DNA of 64,000 nt from Hybos culiciformis. Taxonomy: Eukaryota; Arthropoda; Insecta; Diptera; Hybotidae. The DNA lies in contig OZ023274.1 in the NCBI GenBank assembly GCA_964007475.1, positions 70,567,303-70,631,302 of the forward strand. The letters are read 5' to 3'. A program made the position numbers and the translations under genes. The notes under the pieces are model-generated. The model was given only the letters and a program-made list of their open reading frames with translations, did not search any database and was not told the origin of the DNA. The stretch's first letter is position 1; each line of letters starts with the position of its first letter. Shown here in pieces: positions 22,370 to 33,634 of the stretch.

Positions 22370-24082
22370 TTATAATAACTTTAATGACGGTCAAATTAAT
22401 AATAATAGTACGAGAATTAAAAAATAATTTCGAATGTTTTTTTGGGTTTGGAAAAAAAAAAAAAAATTTAACAAAACTTGTTTTCATTGTAAATGACTTA
22501 TGAATTTCATCTCTTTTTTTTTGGTGAATCATATTCGTAAATTTGATATTCAAGTTTTTAATAAATATACATAATTAAAAAACAAAAAAAAATGCAAAGA
22601 AATATTTTTAATTGAAAAATTTACATTTTTATTTATAATTTTTTTTTAAAATATAATATTAAAAAAAATCCATAGTGAAACTTTCAATCAAATGGTACAC
22701 ATTTTGTTAGTATTTCGGTACATAACGATGATGTCATTCATCATAATATAAATTTCTTATTAACTATTATAATATCGTTAATATACTGCTAGTTTAATTA
22801 ATTTACTAATTTAGGTCATTATATCGTTGACCCAGATCAGAACTATTGTAAGTCCAATTTTCAAAATGTACTGACTAGATAATAAGAAAATAAAAAACTT
22901 AGAATAGTTCTGATCTCAGCCGATGCTATTTGATCCAATACCTCTATTAAGTAACAAAATTTTGTGAATACGGTATTTAGCGTCAAATTGTAATATTATT
23001 TTTTAATCCCATTGCAAATAAGTAAAATTTATATGAATATCGAATTTGATGTTCAGGGGATTAGTTGGGGGCGTTTCAACATAATTATGTTAATATATTA
23101 AAAAAATAGATGGTAGTATTTTCAAAAAAATAGAAAAAGTAAATGATGATATTATAAAATAGAACCCACAAAAAACAAAGTTTTTATTATAAATCCATTA
23201 TATTTGTATTCCTTAAAAAGTTAATTATAGTACATTCGATCGAGCTGACTAATAGGAGATGTGCAAAATTTCATCTCGAACGAATGATGGGAAGTGAGTT
23301 AATTTCCACTACTTAAATTTGGGAACAATTAACGTTATCAAATTAATATAAAGGATTTAATGATACATACGAAATGAAAATACGAATAATTAAGTCGATA
23401 TTTTGAGCTATATTACGTCATTTGAGCTATATTACGATTTCTTTTGATAAAATTATTGGTTTTATGTACATACACATATTTAGATATAATATTTTTCAGT
23501 AGATAGGAGACTATTATTTTCTATTATTAAGTTATTTCTGAACTCTATCTTCTATTACTTTCGTCTAAAGCTTTTGAAAAATAAGAAGTAAAAACCAGAA
23601 AAGCTCTACCACGAAAATATAGAATTCATAATAAAAATATATAGATATAAAATCTAAAAGTTAACAAAAAAAAAGGACAAAGTATGTTTCTTTATTTTAT
23701 TTTTCTTCTTTTCCCGCCACTATATTATTTTATTAAGTTCAATAAACTTTATGCAAACCATTTAAACATTTTTATAATTCTAGAAAAAATTTCCTTTTTT
23801 GGAAATTTTTCAAAATATACACTTTTTTCTTTTTGTATGTACTTACATTTTCCAAACTGTCAAAATATAAAGCTTTTTCCATTGACAAGGATAATATTTT
23901 TTGTTTTGTACTGAAAATGATAAAGCTTCCATTTTATTAATTTTCAGTATACAGTGTTTTGCCAAAATTTGGAATTGAATACGCTAGTTGTTTTTTTTTG
24001 TTTTATTTTTGTAAATAAATATAAAAAAATTTTAATTAAAAATCTATATTAGACAAAAAAAATTTTAAAAATAAAACTAATA
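22370..24082. other. No confident gene
   Basis: Intron/intergenic AT-rich sequence. A 76-codon hydrophobic frame from ATG 23684 has no phase-1 donor and skewed composition, so it is not called. The end of the block duplication falls near the left edge. Confidence 0.5.
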
Positions 24083-24533
24083 ATGGAACAAAATACAAAT
24101 TATTTGAAAGAAATTTTAAATTCATTGGGTTTATTGCATATTTTAAATAAATTTAATAATGTGACGACATCAGCTCAAGGCAATTCAAATTCAATGAAAA
24201 CTAATACTGAAAAACCATTTGATTCATTCTTTCGCAACACTTTGGATCGAATTTATAAGAAAAATTTGGAAAGGCAAAAATTTTATTCAGATTTAATAAA
24301 TAATAGTGACGAGGATAGTGATGAAAAATTTATATCATTAAATTCAATTGATTCAAATGAAAATGATTTCAGCATTACAACATCATACAATGATAATTAT
24401 TTAAATCCAATGTTAATTGCAATCATATTTTTTAGCATTATTTTATCAATTTTATTGATTGCTATTGCCCTTCTTGTCGTTACATGCATTTGTGTCCTTG
24501 GGAATGTGAAAAAATGACAAAGAATACCTAATG
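24083..24533 (+). CDS. Variable first exon 6, with an in-frame TGA before the donor
   Basis: The ATG opens 144 codons: Asn/Ser-rich ectodomain, an RIYKKNLERQKFYSDLI segment that may be a diverged form of the conserved module, an acidic Ser/Asp stretch, and a long membrane segment at about 109-138 followed by NVKK. TGA at 24515-24517 then closes the frame. Reading on gives QRIPN and a phase-1 donor (ATG then GTATGA, GT at 24534), which matches the C-terminal pattern of the other variable exons (basic, then IPxxG). Either this exon has been silenced by one nonsense change, the TGA is read through, the allele or base call is wrong, or it makes a tail-less protein. Confidence 0.6.
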
Positions 24534-24539
24534 GTATGA

Positions 24540-26348
24540 TTATGCAATATAATTTTTTAATATATAGTATACATATAAATTTTATCTTTATAAATTAAGG
24601 TCATTTTTTTAACATTCTGATTTATTTCATTTACTATGAATGCAACAGATTTTCTATATCTAAAGGTTAGGTAATCTTTGTTATGGCTGGAAGCAAGAAT
24701 TTGAATTTTATTTTATTCTACAATTACTTTAGAATAAATCAAATTTGGGTATTGTGTATTGTATATTAAAAAAAAAAGAAGGATCAAGGTCGTCTTAACC
24801 CTTTGCTGCAGACAATTAACTTAAAAAAATTAACTTAAAATTATCACTCATTTTCCCTCAAAAGTAAAAATTGCTTATTATTTATAAATATTCTAAAAAT
24901 CTAAATAATAATAATCGAATTTTTCACGCAATCATAATTTTTTTAGTTTTTTTTCGCCTCGGATGAAATACAATGAATTGGACGAAATGTACAAAACTGG
25001 AAAAAATGATAAAAAATCACGACAAACTCGAAAAAATCAACTTTATTAAATAACTTTAATTTTTGTGACAAAAAAATATAAGACAGACACTAAACTTCTT
25101 CCTAAACTTCTTTTACATAATCACATTTTATCGATTTCGATGTTATATCGTTTATTTTCTTCCAATGGCGATCGGAATGTTATCTTTTTCGTTAGAATTT
25201 TGTTCGATTTCAATTCTGGGCTAGTCGATTTATATGTTTCAAGCTTAATTTAAAATTAAAAGGAAGTATTTTCTAGGGAAAACTTTTAAATTTTTTAAAG
25301 TTTCATATTTTTCAAATAATATTTTCTACACGGCATTAATTTTTATTTTATTTCGTTTATAATTTTAAAATTTTTAAATAATAGCATTATTTCAGCCAAA
25401 CTGCAAAGTATAATTTTTCTAATAAAAATGTACAAGTACATTGGGCATAATATAAAAATGTATCCTTTATTTAATGTGAAGGTAACACTTTATTTTACTT
25501 TCAAAGTATTTTTAATTTGAAATGCGTCGCGTCGCTTTTTGCAAGATATATACCTCAGTAATATAAACATAAACTTACACTACTACATAACCATAAAAAG
25601 CTTATACTTGTTTTACCAAACCTTTTTTTCTTGTTACTTTACTTCTTTTTTTTTCAAAGCATGTTAAAAACAAATTATATGAGTATTTTTTAGGTATCCA
25701 TTATAAATATTTCGTACTTTATTTTTTACATGATATATTGCAAAATTTTCGTTTGAGAAAATAAATTAATAAAAATTTTATAATTTCTTTTTACTATGAA
25801 AAATAGTTATTGACGATTTTAAAGTTTTATTAATTTTATTTATAACATAATAAAATGAAAAGTGTAAAAAAACACTTTGGTGATTGGAGCTTAATTTCGT
25901 GTGAATATACTAGGAAATTGGTTTGATTGTTTTGTTTTCTACTTTGGATTCGTAGTTCGATGTTAGTCTTAGAAAAGCCTTAAAAAAAACGTTGTGAATG
26001 AGTTTTAATTTTGACGGTTCGGTAAGGTGACGTGACGTGACGTGATTAATGTGTGTGTGGATAGACCTTATAGCTCATATTTCTGTGTACGATATTCACA
26101 GATTGAGAAACTCTGTTTTATAATGAAAACTTATAAAAATACATAATTTATTAGTTAGATATAAATATTATATGTATATCACTATAATACATAAACATTG
26201 GAAAAAAAAAGTTTAAAAATTAATTTTTCTTAAGAGTGTTAGTTTTTCACGAAATTTCATTCAATGAACTTCAAATTGATTCAAATATAACTTGGATTTT
26301 TCACTAATACAAAACAATCGTATGCATATTACTATAAAAAAATTTACA
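24540..26348. other. Intron/intergenic interval, no exon seen
   Basis: AT-rich. A short tandem GTGACGTGACGTGACGTGA lies near 26025-26045, a possible small repeat of CRE-like TGACGT cores. No coding exon supported; the 62-codon frame at 25065-25253 begins at GTG and has no exon features. Confidence 0.5.
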
Positions 26349-26832
26349 ATGGATAATAAAAACATCTCCAACATTTTACAATTCAATGAATTTCTGAAGT
26401 ATTCACAAAAAAATGTTTTAAGTACTACAAAACCACCAGTTACAGAATATCCCAACTATTATAAAGGCATAGTAAATAAAATCGAAAACGGTGGTTGGGA
26501 ATTAAATCGTCAATTTTTGGATTTATTTACGTTGCCTGGACAACGAAAAGCAAGCTCTTTCGATACAATGGAAGATTATGAAAAATATCGTGAGGAGCAA
26601 TTAATGATGGAAAATAAATTTTATGTTACAAGTCAATATTATGAAGCAACGTTTCCGCCTGTAAATCCGATTACCCATGATGGCAATAAACCTACATCGG
26701 CGGCAGTGACGACGATGGCCATTGCTTGGATATTTGTTGTGGCAGTAATGTTATTGCTCACAATTGTACCGGCTATAATTTGTTATTTGACATGTAAAAA
26801 AAGACGTCAATCTCATGTGCCATTAATGTCGG
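26349..26832 (+). CDS. Variable first exon 7
   Basis: Encodes 161 residues plus one base. Module at about 42-80: NKIENGGWELNRQFLD, LPGQRKASSFDT, EDYEKY, the clearest match to types 1 and 5 outside the duplicated blocks. Threonine-rich TTKPPVTEYP precedes it. Membrane segment at about 121-147, then CKKRRQSHVPLMS. The donor GTAGAT at 26833 is in phase 1. An in-frame ATG at 26322 would add nine residues; 26349 is preferred because it gives the MxN-type N terminus seen in the relatives. Single copy, with older divergence than blocks A/B. Confidence 0.8.
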
Positions 26833-27159
26833 GTAGATATGAAAATTGCTATTGTAACAAACAAATTTATGGGAGAAAGCTTTGATTATTAAAAGTAATG
26901 AAAAAATGGGTTTTCCTAAAGCTTATGTATTTGTAGTTTTTCGCTGTCTACATTGTGAAGCTTACATTGCCATTTTATTTAAGAAAGTGTGTAAAATTAT
27001 TTGAAAAGCTTTTTCATAAAATTAGAAAAGGATAATGTCAGCAAAATTATTTTTGTTAGGGATATTCAGTTTTTTTGAATGATTAACATTGTTAACATTC
27101 TTTTTTTAATGAAATCCTGAAAACATTTTTTTATAAAATATTATTTTTGTTTAATTAAA

Positions 27160-27721
27160 ATGGAGCATTATTTGGGAAATAAAGACTGGTTTTTTAAAGA
27201 GTTAAAAAGAGTAAAAAGAAAAGGCGGTGGCCGAGGAGGTGGAGGTGGAAGAGGAGGCGGCAGAGGCAGTAGCAGTCGAGGGAGTAAATCAGGAGGTTGG
27301 CGGTCTAGTGGCGGTCACAGCACTTATCATTTCGCATCAATACATCATGGATCCGGGTCTTCTTATGGATCGTCGGGTTACAGAGACGCCGATGATCATG
27401 TAGTTACAGCAGTTTTACTATCCATATGTGCATTACTAACATTGTACTACCTTTACAAATATTACTACAAAAAAAGGTCATCTCCAACTCCAAGCCCGCT
27501 ATCATCAAATTGTTCTACACCTCTTATGAATAGAACTCCCAATTTTTCAACATTATCCTCTACAGAAAACGCAAACCCGATTATGAATACACCTCCCAAT
27601 GTTTCAACTTTACCTTTTACAGAAAACCCACAACCGGTGAATGTTCCGAATGATAGAATTAAAAAAACTCCACCATCAAATGATATTCTCGAACTGATAC
27701 ATAATGCAAGGACAGAAACTG
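27160..27721 (+). CDS. Variable first exon 8 (Gly/Arg-rich)
   Basis: Encodes 187 residues plus one base. Starts MEHYLGNKDWFFKELKRVKRK, containing a furin-type RVKR, then a Gly-rich RGG region (about 22-53), a His/Ser/Tyr-rich stretch, a membrane segment at about 81-99 and a Lys-rich flank. Unlike other variable exons it continues about 85 residues past the membrane, with an 18-residue repeat (NFSTLSSTENANP and NVSTLPFTENPQP). The donor GTAAAT at 27722 is in phase 1. Reading past the donor gives a further 74 open codons, probably intronic. Local GC is raised by the Gly codons. No module match. Function unknown. Confidence 0.75.
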
Positions 27722-28046
27722 GTAAATATTTCGTTTTCCACAGGTTTTCGAATTACTGTATTCATATTTGGTTAGAATCAATTTATATTTATTCATTAAT
27801 CTACCGCAGGTATTTACATATAAAAAAGGAAAAAATTTTAATACCGATTTTTAATAAAATTTTGAACAAATTTCAACATAAACTTTTATTTGTCAAAGTC
27901 ATTAGAAAAATATTAAAAGCTTTTTATGTTTTCCAAGAATTATGACGTTTATAAGAAAATTTTTATTGCGCAAGGGCAGTTATTTAATCAATATCTTATC
28001 CTAGATACTTTTTCTTGAAAAAAATTCTAAATTTAATTTAAATAAA

Positions 28047-29562
28047 ATGAAAATATTTTTTGAAAACAAAACTAATTCATTTGAAATTTTGACAAGAATT
28101 AAAAGAAAAGGTGGTAGGGGTGGGGGTGGAGGTCGAGGCAGCAGAGCCAAGAGCTCGAAAATCACATATCCTGGTTATTTCGCTAGAAGTGGTAGATTTT
28201 TTTCGTCTCATAATCGGACATATTTAGGATCTTCTGATCATAACGAGAATGATTTTTTATTAAGTTTAGAAGAATTTTCGTCGACATTATTATTCTTCGC
28301 ATTTCTTTTCTTTTTTTATCGTTGGATAAATTCCACATCAAAAGAAACTGCTACAGATAAGTCTGAAAACAACTTAGAGAATGTTAAAATTTGTTCTAAC
28401 GGTGAAGATGTTTCTGAATGCGAGAAAGCATTTCCAACAACATTACCTTCAATTTCAAATTCAACTGAAAAAAATATTCTTATCGATGTTGAAAGCAGCA
28501 AATTACAATCTTCAATCGATATTAATTTATCAAAAGAGGAATTCAATAGTTCTTGCCAAATTTTAACTGACCAGAATACATGGCAGATAAATCCATCAAC
28601 ATTTGACACCGACAATCTGAATACAGGTCAAACTGGAGAGACAAATCAAAATAGATCGAAATCGTATCCTGTAAAGAAAATGAAAGAATCAAATCAATTT
28701 TCAAACTTAGAAATGGAATATCGAGGAAATTCGAAATATAATGTTAAACATCAGCCAGTATTGATGGAAAATTTAAATGAATCAAAACTTGAGAAATTGC
28801 ATTTAGAAAATATAAAACTTTTTGACGAAATAGATAATTTTACGCTATTATTAAATCAAAATAGTAAATGTAAAAAAAATTCTTCTCTCTCGACAGCACC
28901 AGTTTCCAATAATGAGTTCAAAAGTGTCCAATCATCTAAAATACACAAGTCTTCCAATGAAAACCTAAATAAGTCTGAAGTTGAATATAATAAATTAGAT
29001 TTATCAACATATTCACCGTCTTCTAGTAAAAAAACCAAAAATTTACGACTATCTTTAGATAAAAAGATGAAATGGAATGAAATGTCAGATAAAACTACAT
29101 TTCCCATCAAGGATCCAAATAAATTTTATACTCAACATAAAAAAGTATTGCCATCATTACCAACAAAACGATTTAATAATTCTTACCAAAATGTATATGA
29201 AAATAGTGTCGATGAACAAATTGTACCATTTAAAGTACATTCTAATAACAATATATCCTTATCGAAATCAACTGTAAAGCCTATTCAACAATTAAGTAAT
29301 CCAATATCATCTATTGTTACCAAAAATCGAGATAACTTCTCATTCAGATATTCAAGGGATAAAAATAAATGTGAAAACAATATGCCAAATCAGAGACTAA
29401 AGAAACATACTGTATTTTTAAAAGAATCAAAAATTACATATCAAGATAATGAGAATTACGATCAGTTTGAAAGCCTGCCAACCAGAACATTAGGACAATA
29501 TTTCATTCCGAAAACAAATATTATGTGTCCCTCTGATTACATGGGTTTCTATCCACTAGATG
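28047..29562 (+). CDS. Variable first exon 9 (Gly-rich, very long)
   Basis: Encodes 505 residues plus one base, by far the longest variable exon. The N terminus resembles exon 8: TRIKRKGGRGGGGGRGS, again with a furin-type site (RIKR) before the Gly run, then a membrane segment at about 79-94. About 410 residues follow on the presumed cytosolic side: Ser/Asn/Lys-rich, low complexity, without a domain I recognise. The frame ends SDYMGFYPLD at a GTAAAT donor (29563) in phase 1. Exons 8 and 9 are probably an old tandem duplication. Such a long cytosolic segment before the shared tail is unlike the rest of the set, and the exon could have an independent role. Confidence 0.72.
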
Positions 29563-29649
29563 GTAAATTCAAATATTTCAATTATAGTGCATTATACACA
29601 CACATACACATCTTACATTACGCATTGATTTATGAGAAAGAAATTTAAT

Positions 29650-30765
29650 TTACTAAAGTTTTTTTTTACTCAGTACGTATTTATATATTTCATCTAATGG
29701 GCAAAAGTTGAAGATTTCTCAAAAAGAAAAACAATAATGACAAACATAAATGGTATTGTTTCCTTGGGTTCTTAACTTACTAAAACCTTTTATCTAAGAA
29801 AAAAAAATTTACTAGCGTGAACAACTTTTTCAAAAGACTCTTCTAAAGAACAATACATTTTCATTTTAATTACCATAACATACCTAGTTCTCTTATAAGA
29901 GACTACAGTTCTCAAATCATTTGAGAAGACTGAACTGAGAAAACTTTTACTAGAGTAATCTATTGTATCAAATAGAGTCTAAGTCTTGCGTTAGTTTGTA
30001 TATTTCGTTTATTAAAAAATCTCCATATTTTTATTTATTCGTCACTCGTTTTACAATATGAAAATATTTTAATATGCAAAAATCCTCACCGCACTTAAGA
30101 ACACATAATATATTATTTTTAAATTTTTTTTTTTTTTTTGAAAATCTGTACGGACAACAAGGCGCCAATATAAATATGAGAATATTGGTAAAATATAATT
30201 CCTTACACACGTTAAATTTTTCGGAGCTTCAAATTTTGTAAAAGGATAATTTGTTGCCAAAAATACTCGATATCGGAAATATTTTTTAACCAAATTTCTT
30301 TGCAGATATTTTGAACTGTTTTCAAGCTACATTGTTCAATAATTCCGGATCGACAGGCTTATTTGATACTTATGTAAAAGAAAAATCTTATTATATGAAT
30401 ATGTTATTAGTTAACCTTAAAATAGCATTATCAACTTTTTAATTTTTCCGATTTTTTTTTTTGTATTTTGTTTTATTTTTGCTCAAGGATATTTATTTGA
30501 ATTGATGCCAAAGATTATAGGTTTTCTCTATATGATATTCTTCTTTGTCGCCATCCATAGTAATAAAAAAGCTCAGATTTTTTCCTCAATAACTATTTTT
30601 TTTAATAATAAGAAAAATTTATTTTGGATAACTATTAGCTATTATCTACTAGTTTTTCTTTGCTACTCAAACAAAAAGGTCAATTAAAGTTTGAAAAAGA
30701 AACTTTTTGTTATAAAAAAATAAAATAAAATAAATAAAAATTTAGAAGTTAAAGTTATTTCAATA
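29650..30765. other. Interval between exons 9 and 10
   Basis: Non-coding as far as I can see. Holds two adjacent palindromes (29889-29902 and 29910-29926). A 60-codon hydrophobic frame from ATG 30505 lacks a phase-1 donor and is left out. Confidence 0.5.
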
Positions 30766-31192
30766 ATGATTGAAAATTATTTAAATTTATTAAAATTAAA
30801 ATTTTCAAATGAAACTAAAAAAGAAGAAAATTTTCTCAACCCAATCGAAAGCTCAGTCAATTATGAAACAACAACTGAAAATTATTTAAATCAAAATTCT
30901 AGCATCGTGAATCAATTAAATGAATTCATTAATAAAGCTTGGGACAATAATCCTGATTCAGATACTTTTGATAGTATTAATGATCACAAAAATTTTATTT
31001 CATTTGATGCGTCTGATTCATTAGAATCGCATCATAATACTCACAGTGTAATCAGTGCCGATTCGAAACCTATGTCACGAAATATGATGCGTTTTTTGAT
31101 GTTTATTATTATTTTCTCGGTTTTTATAACTTTGTATTTATGTACAGCATTATTTAGAAATCAAAAATATTTAGTGATTCCTGGATCAAATG
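30766..31192 (+). CDS. Variable first exon 10
   Basis: Encodes 142 residues plus one base. N terminus MIENYLNLLKLKF, a Thr/Asn stretch (YETTTENYLNQNSS), a diverged module (NEFINKAWDNN, DTFDSINDHKNF) retaining the Trp and FDS, a Ser/His-rich linker, a membrane segment at about 109-130 and RNQKYLVIPGSN. The donor GTAATT at 31193 is in phase 1. The K-Y-x-x-I-P pattern after the membrane matches exons 3A, 4A and 5B. A distant member of the long-ectodomain group. Confidence 0.78.
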
Positions 31193-31204
31193 GTAATTTG
31201 ATTT

Positions 31205-33324
31205 AATTTCGTTTTTATTAATTGTATTTTAATAATTTTAATTAGGCGTGAGGTTTTCGAAATTGTTTTAAATGTTTTGTTTACTTTCCAAAACGAAATA
31301 TTAAATATCCGTGTCACAGTTCGACATTTAATTACTACCATTATATAAAATGAAAAATTTAATCGCATTTCAGTCGGTGAGATATGTTTAAAATTTTGAA
31401 ATATCGTGCGGATTACGTAACTGACCATCCACCATACAGTATAGTAAATGAATATCAAAGAGTTTTTGCAATTGAGTTTTTCGAAATAATTTGATAATTT
31501 TTTTTTATAACCAAATGGATTTTTCCAACATTAACAATTCGCAACTTGAAGCCTGTGGTTGAGTAACTGATTTTTGACAATTTTAGTAGCTTGAACCCAC
31601 CCACCCAAAAATTATTTTTTTAGTTTTATTGTTGTACATATTTTGGAAGAAAACTGTACTCGAAGTCTAAAATTTTTTTGTAAAACAATAAAAGAATTTG
31701 TATATTTGTACGAAGTTTTTTTTTTCACAAATCGAGAGAAAATTTTATAAAATTTTTCAACATTTTCTCATTTCAGTTGTTTAAGATTTTTTTTTAATAT
31801 TATAGAAAATTTATGGTTTCTTTCTTTTAATGCACGTTTGTATTTAAAAAAAAAAAAAAAAAATCCAAAAAGAAACGGCGCCAAGTTTCTTATTTCAAAA
31901 AATTTATGCATGTATACTCACACACAATGTAAAATCATAAATATTTTTTATGATTTATTTTACATACAACATACCTACATCTCTTCACTTCTTGTTATCT
32001 TTTTTTCTTCAATCAATAAAAATATTGAAACAATATTAAATAATTTTGGCAACTTTCAACAACCTTGTTTTTATTATATTATAATTAAAATACGTATAAA
32101 ACAGCAATTAGTACAAAAAAAAATATGCCTAATATTTATAAATTCAAATATTACTATTACTATCTATAAAAATTTTCAAAATTGTTTATTTTTTTGGCTT
32201 CTTCAACCTTATTTATTTAAACATTTTAATATATATGTACCTACATTATTCAGATATTCAATGTGTTTTCGTGTTTTCGTTAATAAGAATTTATATATTT
32301 GATTATTATGTCCTTTAATTAATCAATAAACAAAATAAGCATATATCACAATCACAAAAAATTATTGTAAAGTAATTTGATAATTAAAAAAAATGTATAC
32401 CTACCACAGTGTTAGTATACTGTTACCTCATAAATAAAATATGAGCCCGTTTTAAACATTTCAGTTTAAGATATTTTAATTTTAAGATACTTTGTTACAA
32501 CAAAGGGATAAATATAGTTCTTAGGTTCCTTCAATACCAAATACCAAACTTATTATAATTTTCATCAAAATCCGACATCTGTCTATACCTATCACACTAA
32601 TTTTAATCAGAATCCATTTAGACTTTTATAATTACAAATAAGTTTTACATGAAAATAATTTATTAAACCTTTGGGTAGTAAAGAGCCACTGAATCCCAAA
32701 TCCGAAATCGTAGAATTTCATCCTTTAGTGGAGGTGAGCTTGCACATATTTTCGTATTCAAACAATATTTTGGTATTCAAACAACTGAAATTGATTACGC
32801 AGTTCATTAGTAATAAAAACCTTTTAGTGGAGAACAGAGTGACATTTTATGAAAACATATTAATATGTAGAAACATTACAAATATAAGAAAAACATCAAT
32901 GAACACACTAATATTCACTCAATTTCAATTTCAGCTGTGTCCAATAAACCAAAACAAATTCATTGACTTTTTGACTTTAAATGTTGCTCTATAATTTTAT
33001 TTTAATATTTTTATATTATATAGTCAACTCATACACATTTTATTATACATTAAATTTTGAAATGAGTAATGAAATTATTTAATTCTCTCTTTCAAAAATG
33101 AAATCATTATAAATTGGATAAAAAGCTTTTGTATTTTTGTTCAAAATATTATTAAGAATTATGTCGTTGCTGCGGTTGCTGAATATTAAATAGTCCTGCG
33201 CGAGACTTCGGCAAAGTCTATTTATATTTTTACACATACAATTTTTTTATTTATTACAATAATAAATAAAATATTAAATAAAATTAATTGTTAATTTATT
33301 ATTATTATTTTTTTTTTTCAAGAA
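31205..33324. other. Intron/intergenic interval, no exon seen
   Basis: AT-rich with long A and T runs. Frames at 31838-32302 and 32671-32994 begin at non-ATG codons, have skewed composition and no exon signals. Nothing else recognised. Confidence 0.5.
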
Positions 33325-33520
33325 ATGGACGATTCTACATTAAATTCATTTCTTTCAGTTGTATTAATAGCTCTTACTTTTTTTACAATATTCATATGCT
33401 CGGTCATTGCATATTATTTATACAATTATCATTATGGAAAAGAAACGAATTTGTGTATTAATTTTTGTAATGCGGGAAATGTTGGACGAACTGTCAATAA
33501 CCTTTATACGAATATAAATA
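33325..33520 (+). CDS. Variable first exon 11 (short)
   Basis: Encodes 65 residues plus one base. Only about eight residues precede the membrane segment (about 9-32), then a Tyr-rich and Cys/Asn-containing cytosolic stretch (NYHYGKETNLCINFCNAG). The donor GTAAGA at 33521 is in phase 1. From here downstream the variable exons have almost no ectodomain. No module. Confidence 0.72.
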
Positions 33521-33634
33521 GTAAGATTAAAAAAAAAATTTTTTTTATGTATTTTATTATTACCAATTATTTATATGTATCACGTTTACAAAACCAGAGG
33601 AACGATTATGTAGATTCAAGGATGAAATGCTAAA

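Larger units (their letters stand above)
11207..22370 (+). repeat. Block B of tandem segmental duplication
   Basis: Second copy of the five-exon block, about 11.2 kb because of insertions. Order: type 1 (broken), type 2 (broken), type 3 (open), type 4 (broken), type 5 (open). Contains the SINE with nested MITE at 13431-13970, hAT-like copies at 14106-15764 and 19463-21566, and a small replaced segment at 16101-16250, none present at the matching block-A positions. Confidence 0.85.

Noticed and set aside
23684..23914. Hydrophobic 76-codon ATG frame
   Set aside because: Phe/Ile/Leu-rich as expected from T-runs; no phase-1 donor, no basic juxtamembrane motif.
27722..27945. Continuation of exon 8 frame past its donor
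   Set aside because: Composition changes abruptly to Ile/Tyr/Lys-rich and a consensus phase-1 donor precedes it; treated as intron.
30505..30687. 60-codon frame with a hydrophobic start
   Set aside because: A possible GT at the end is in phase 0 and the tail is low complexity; not consistent with the variable exons.
31838..32302. 154-codon plus-strand frame
   Set aside because: No ATG start, poly-Lys from an A-run, Ile/Phe/Asn-rich composition typical of random AT-rich frames.
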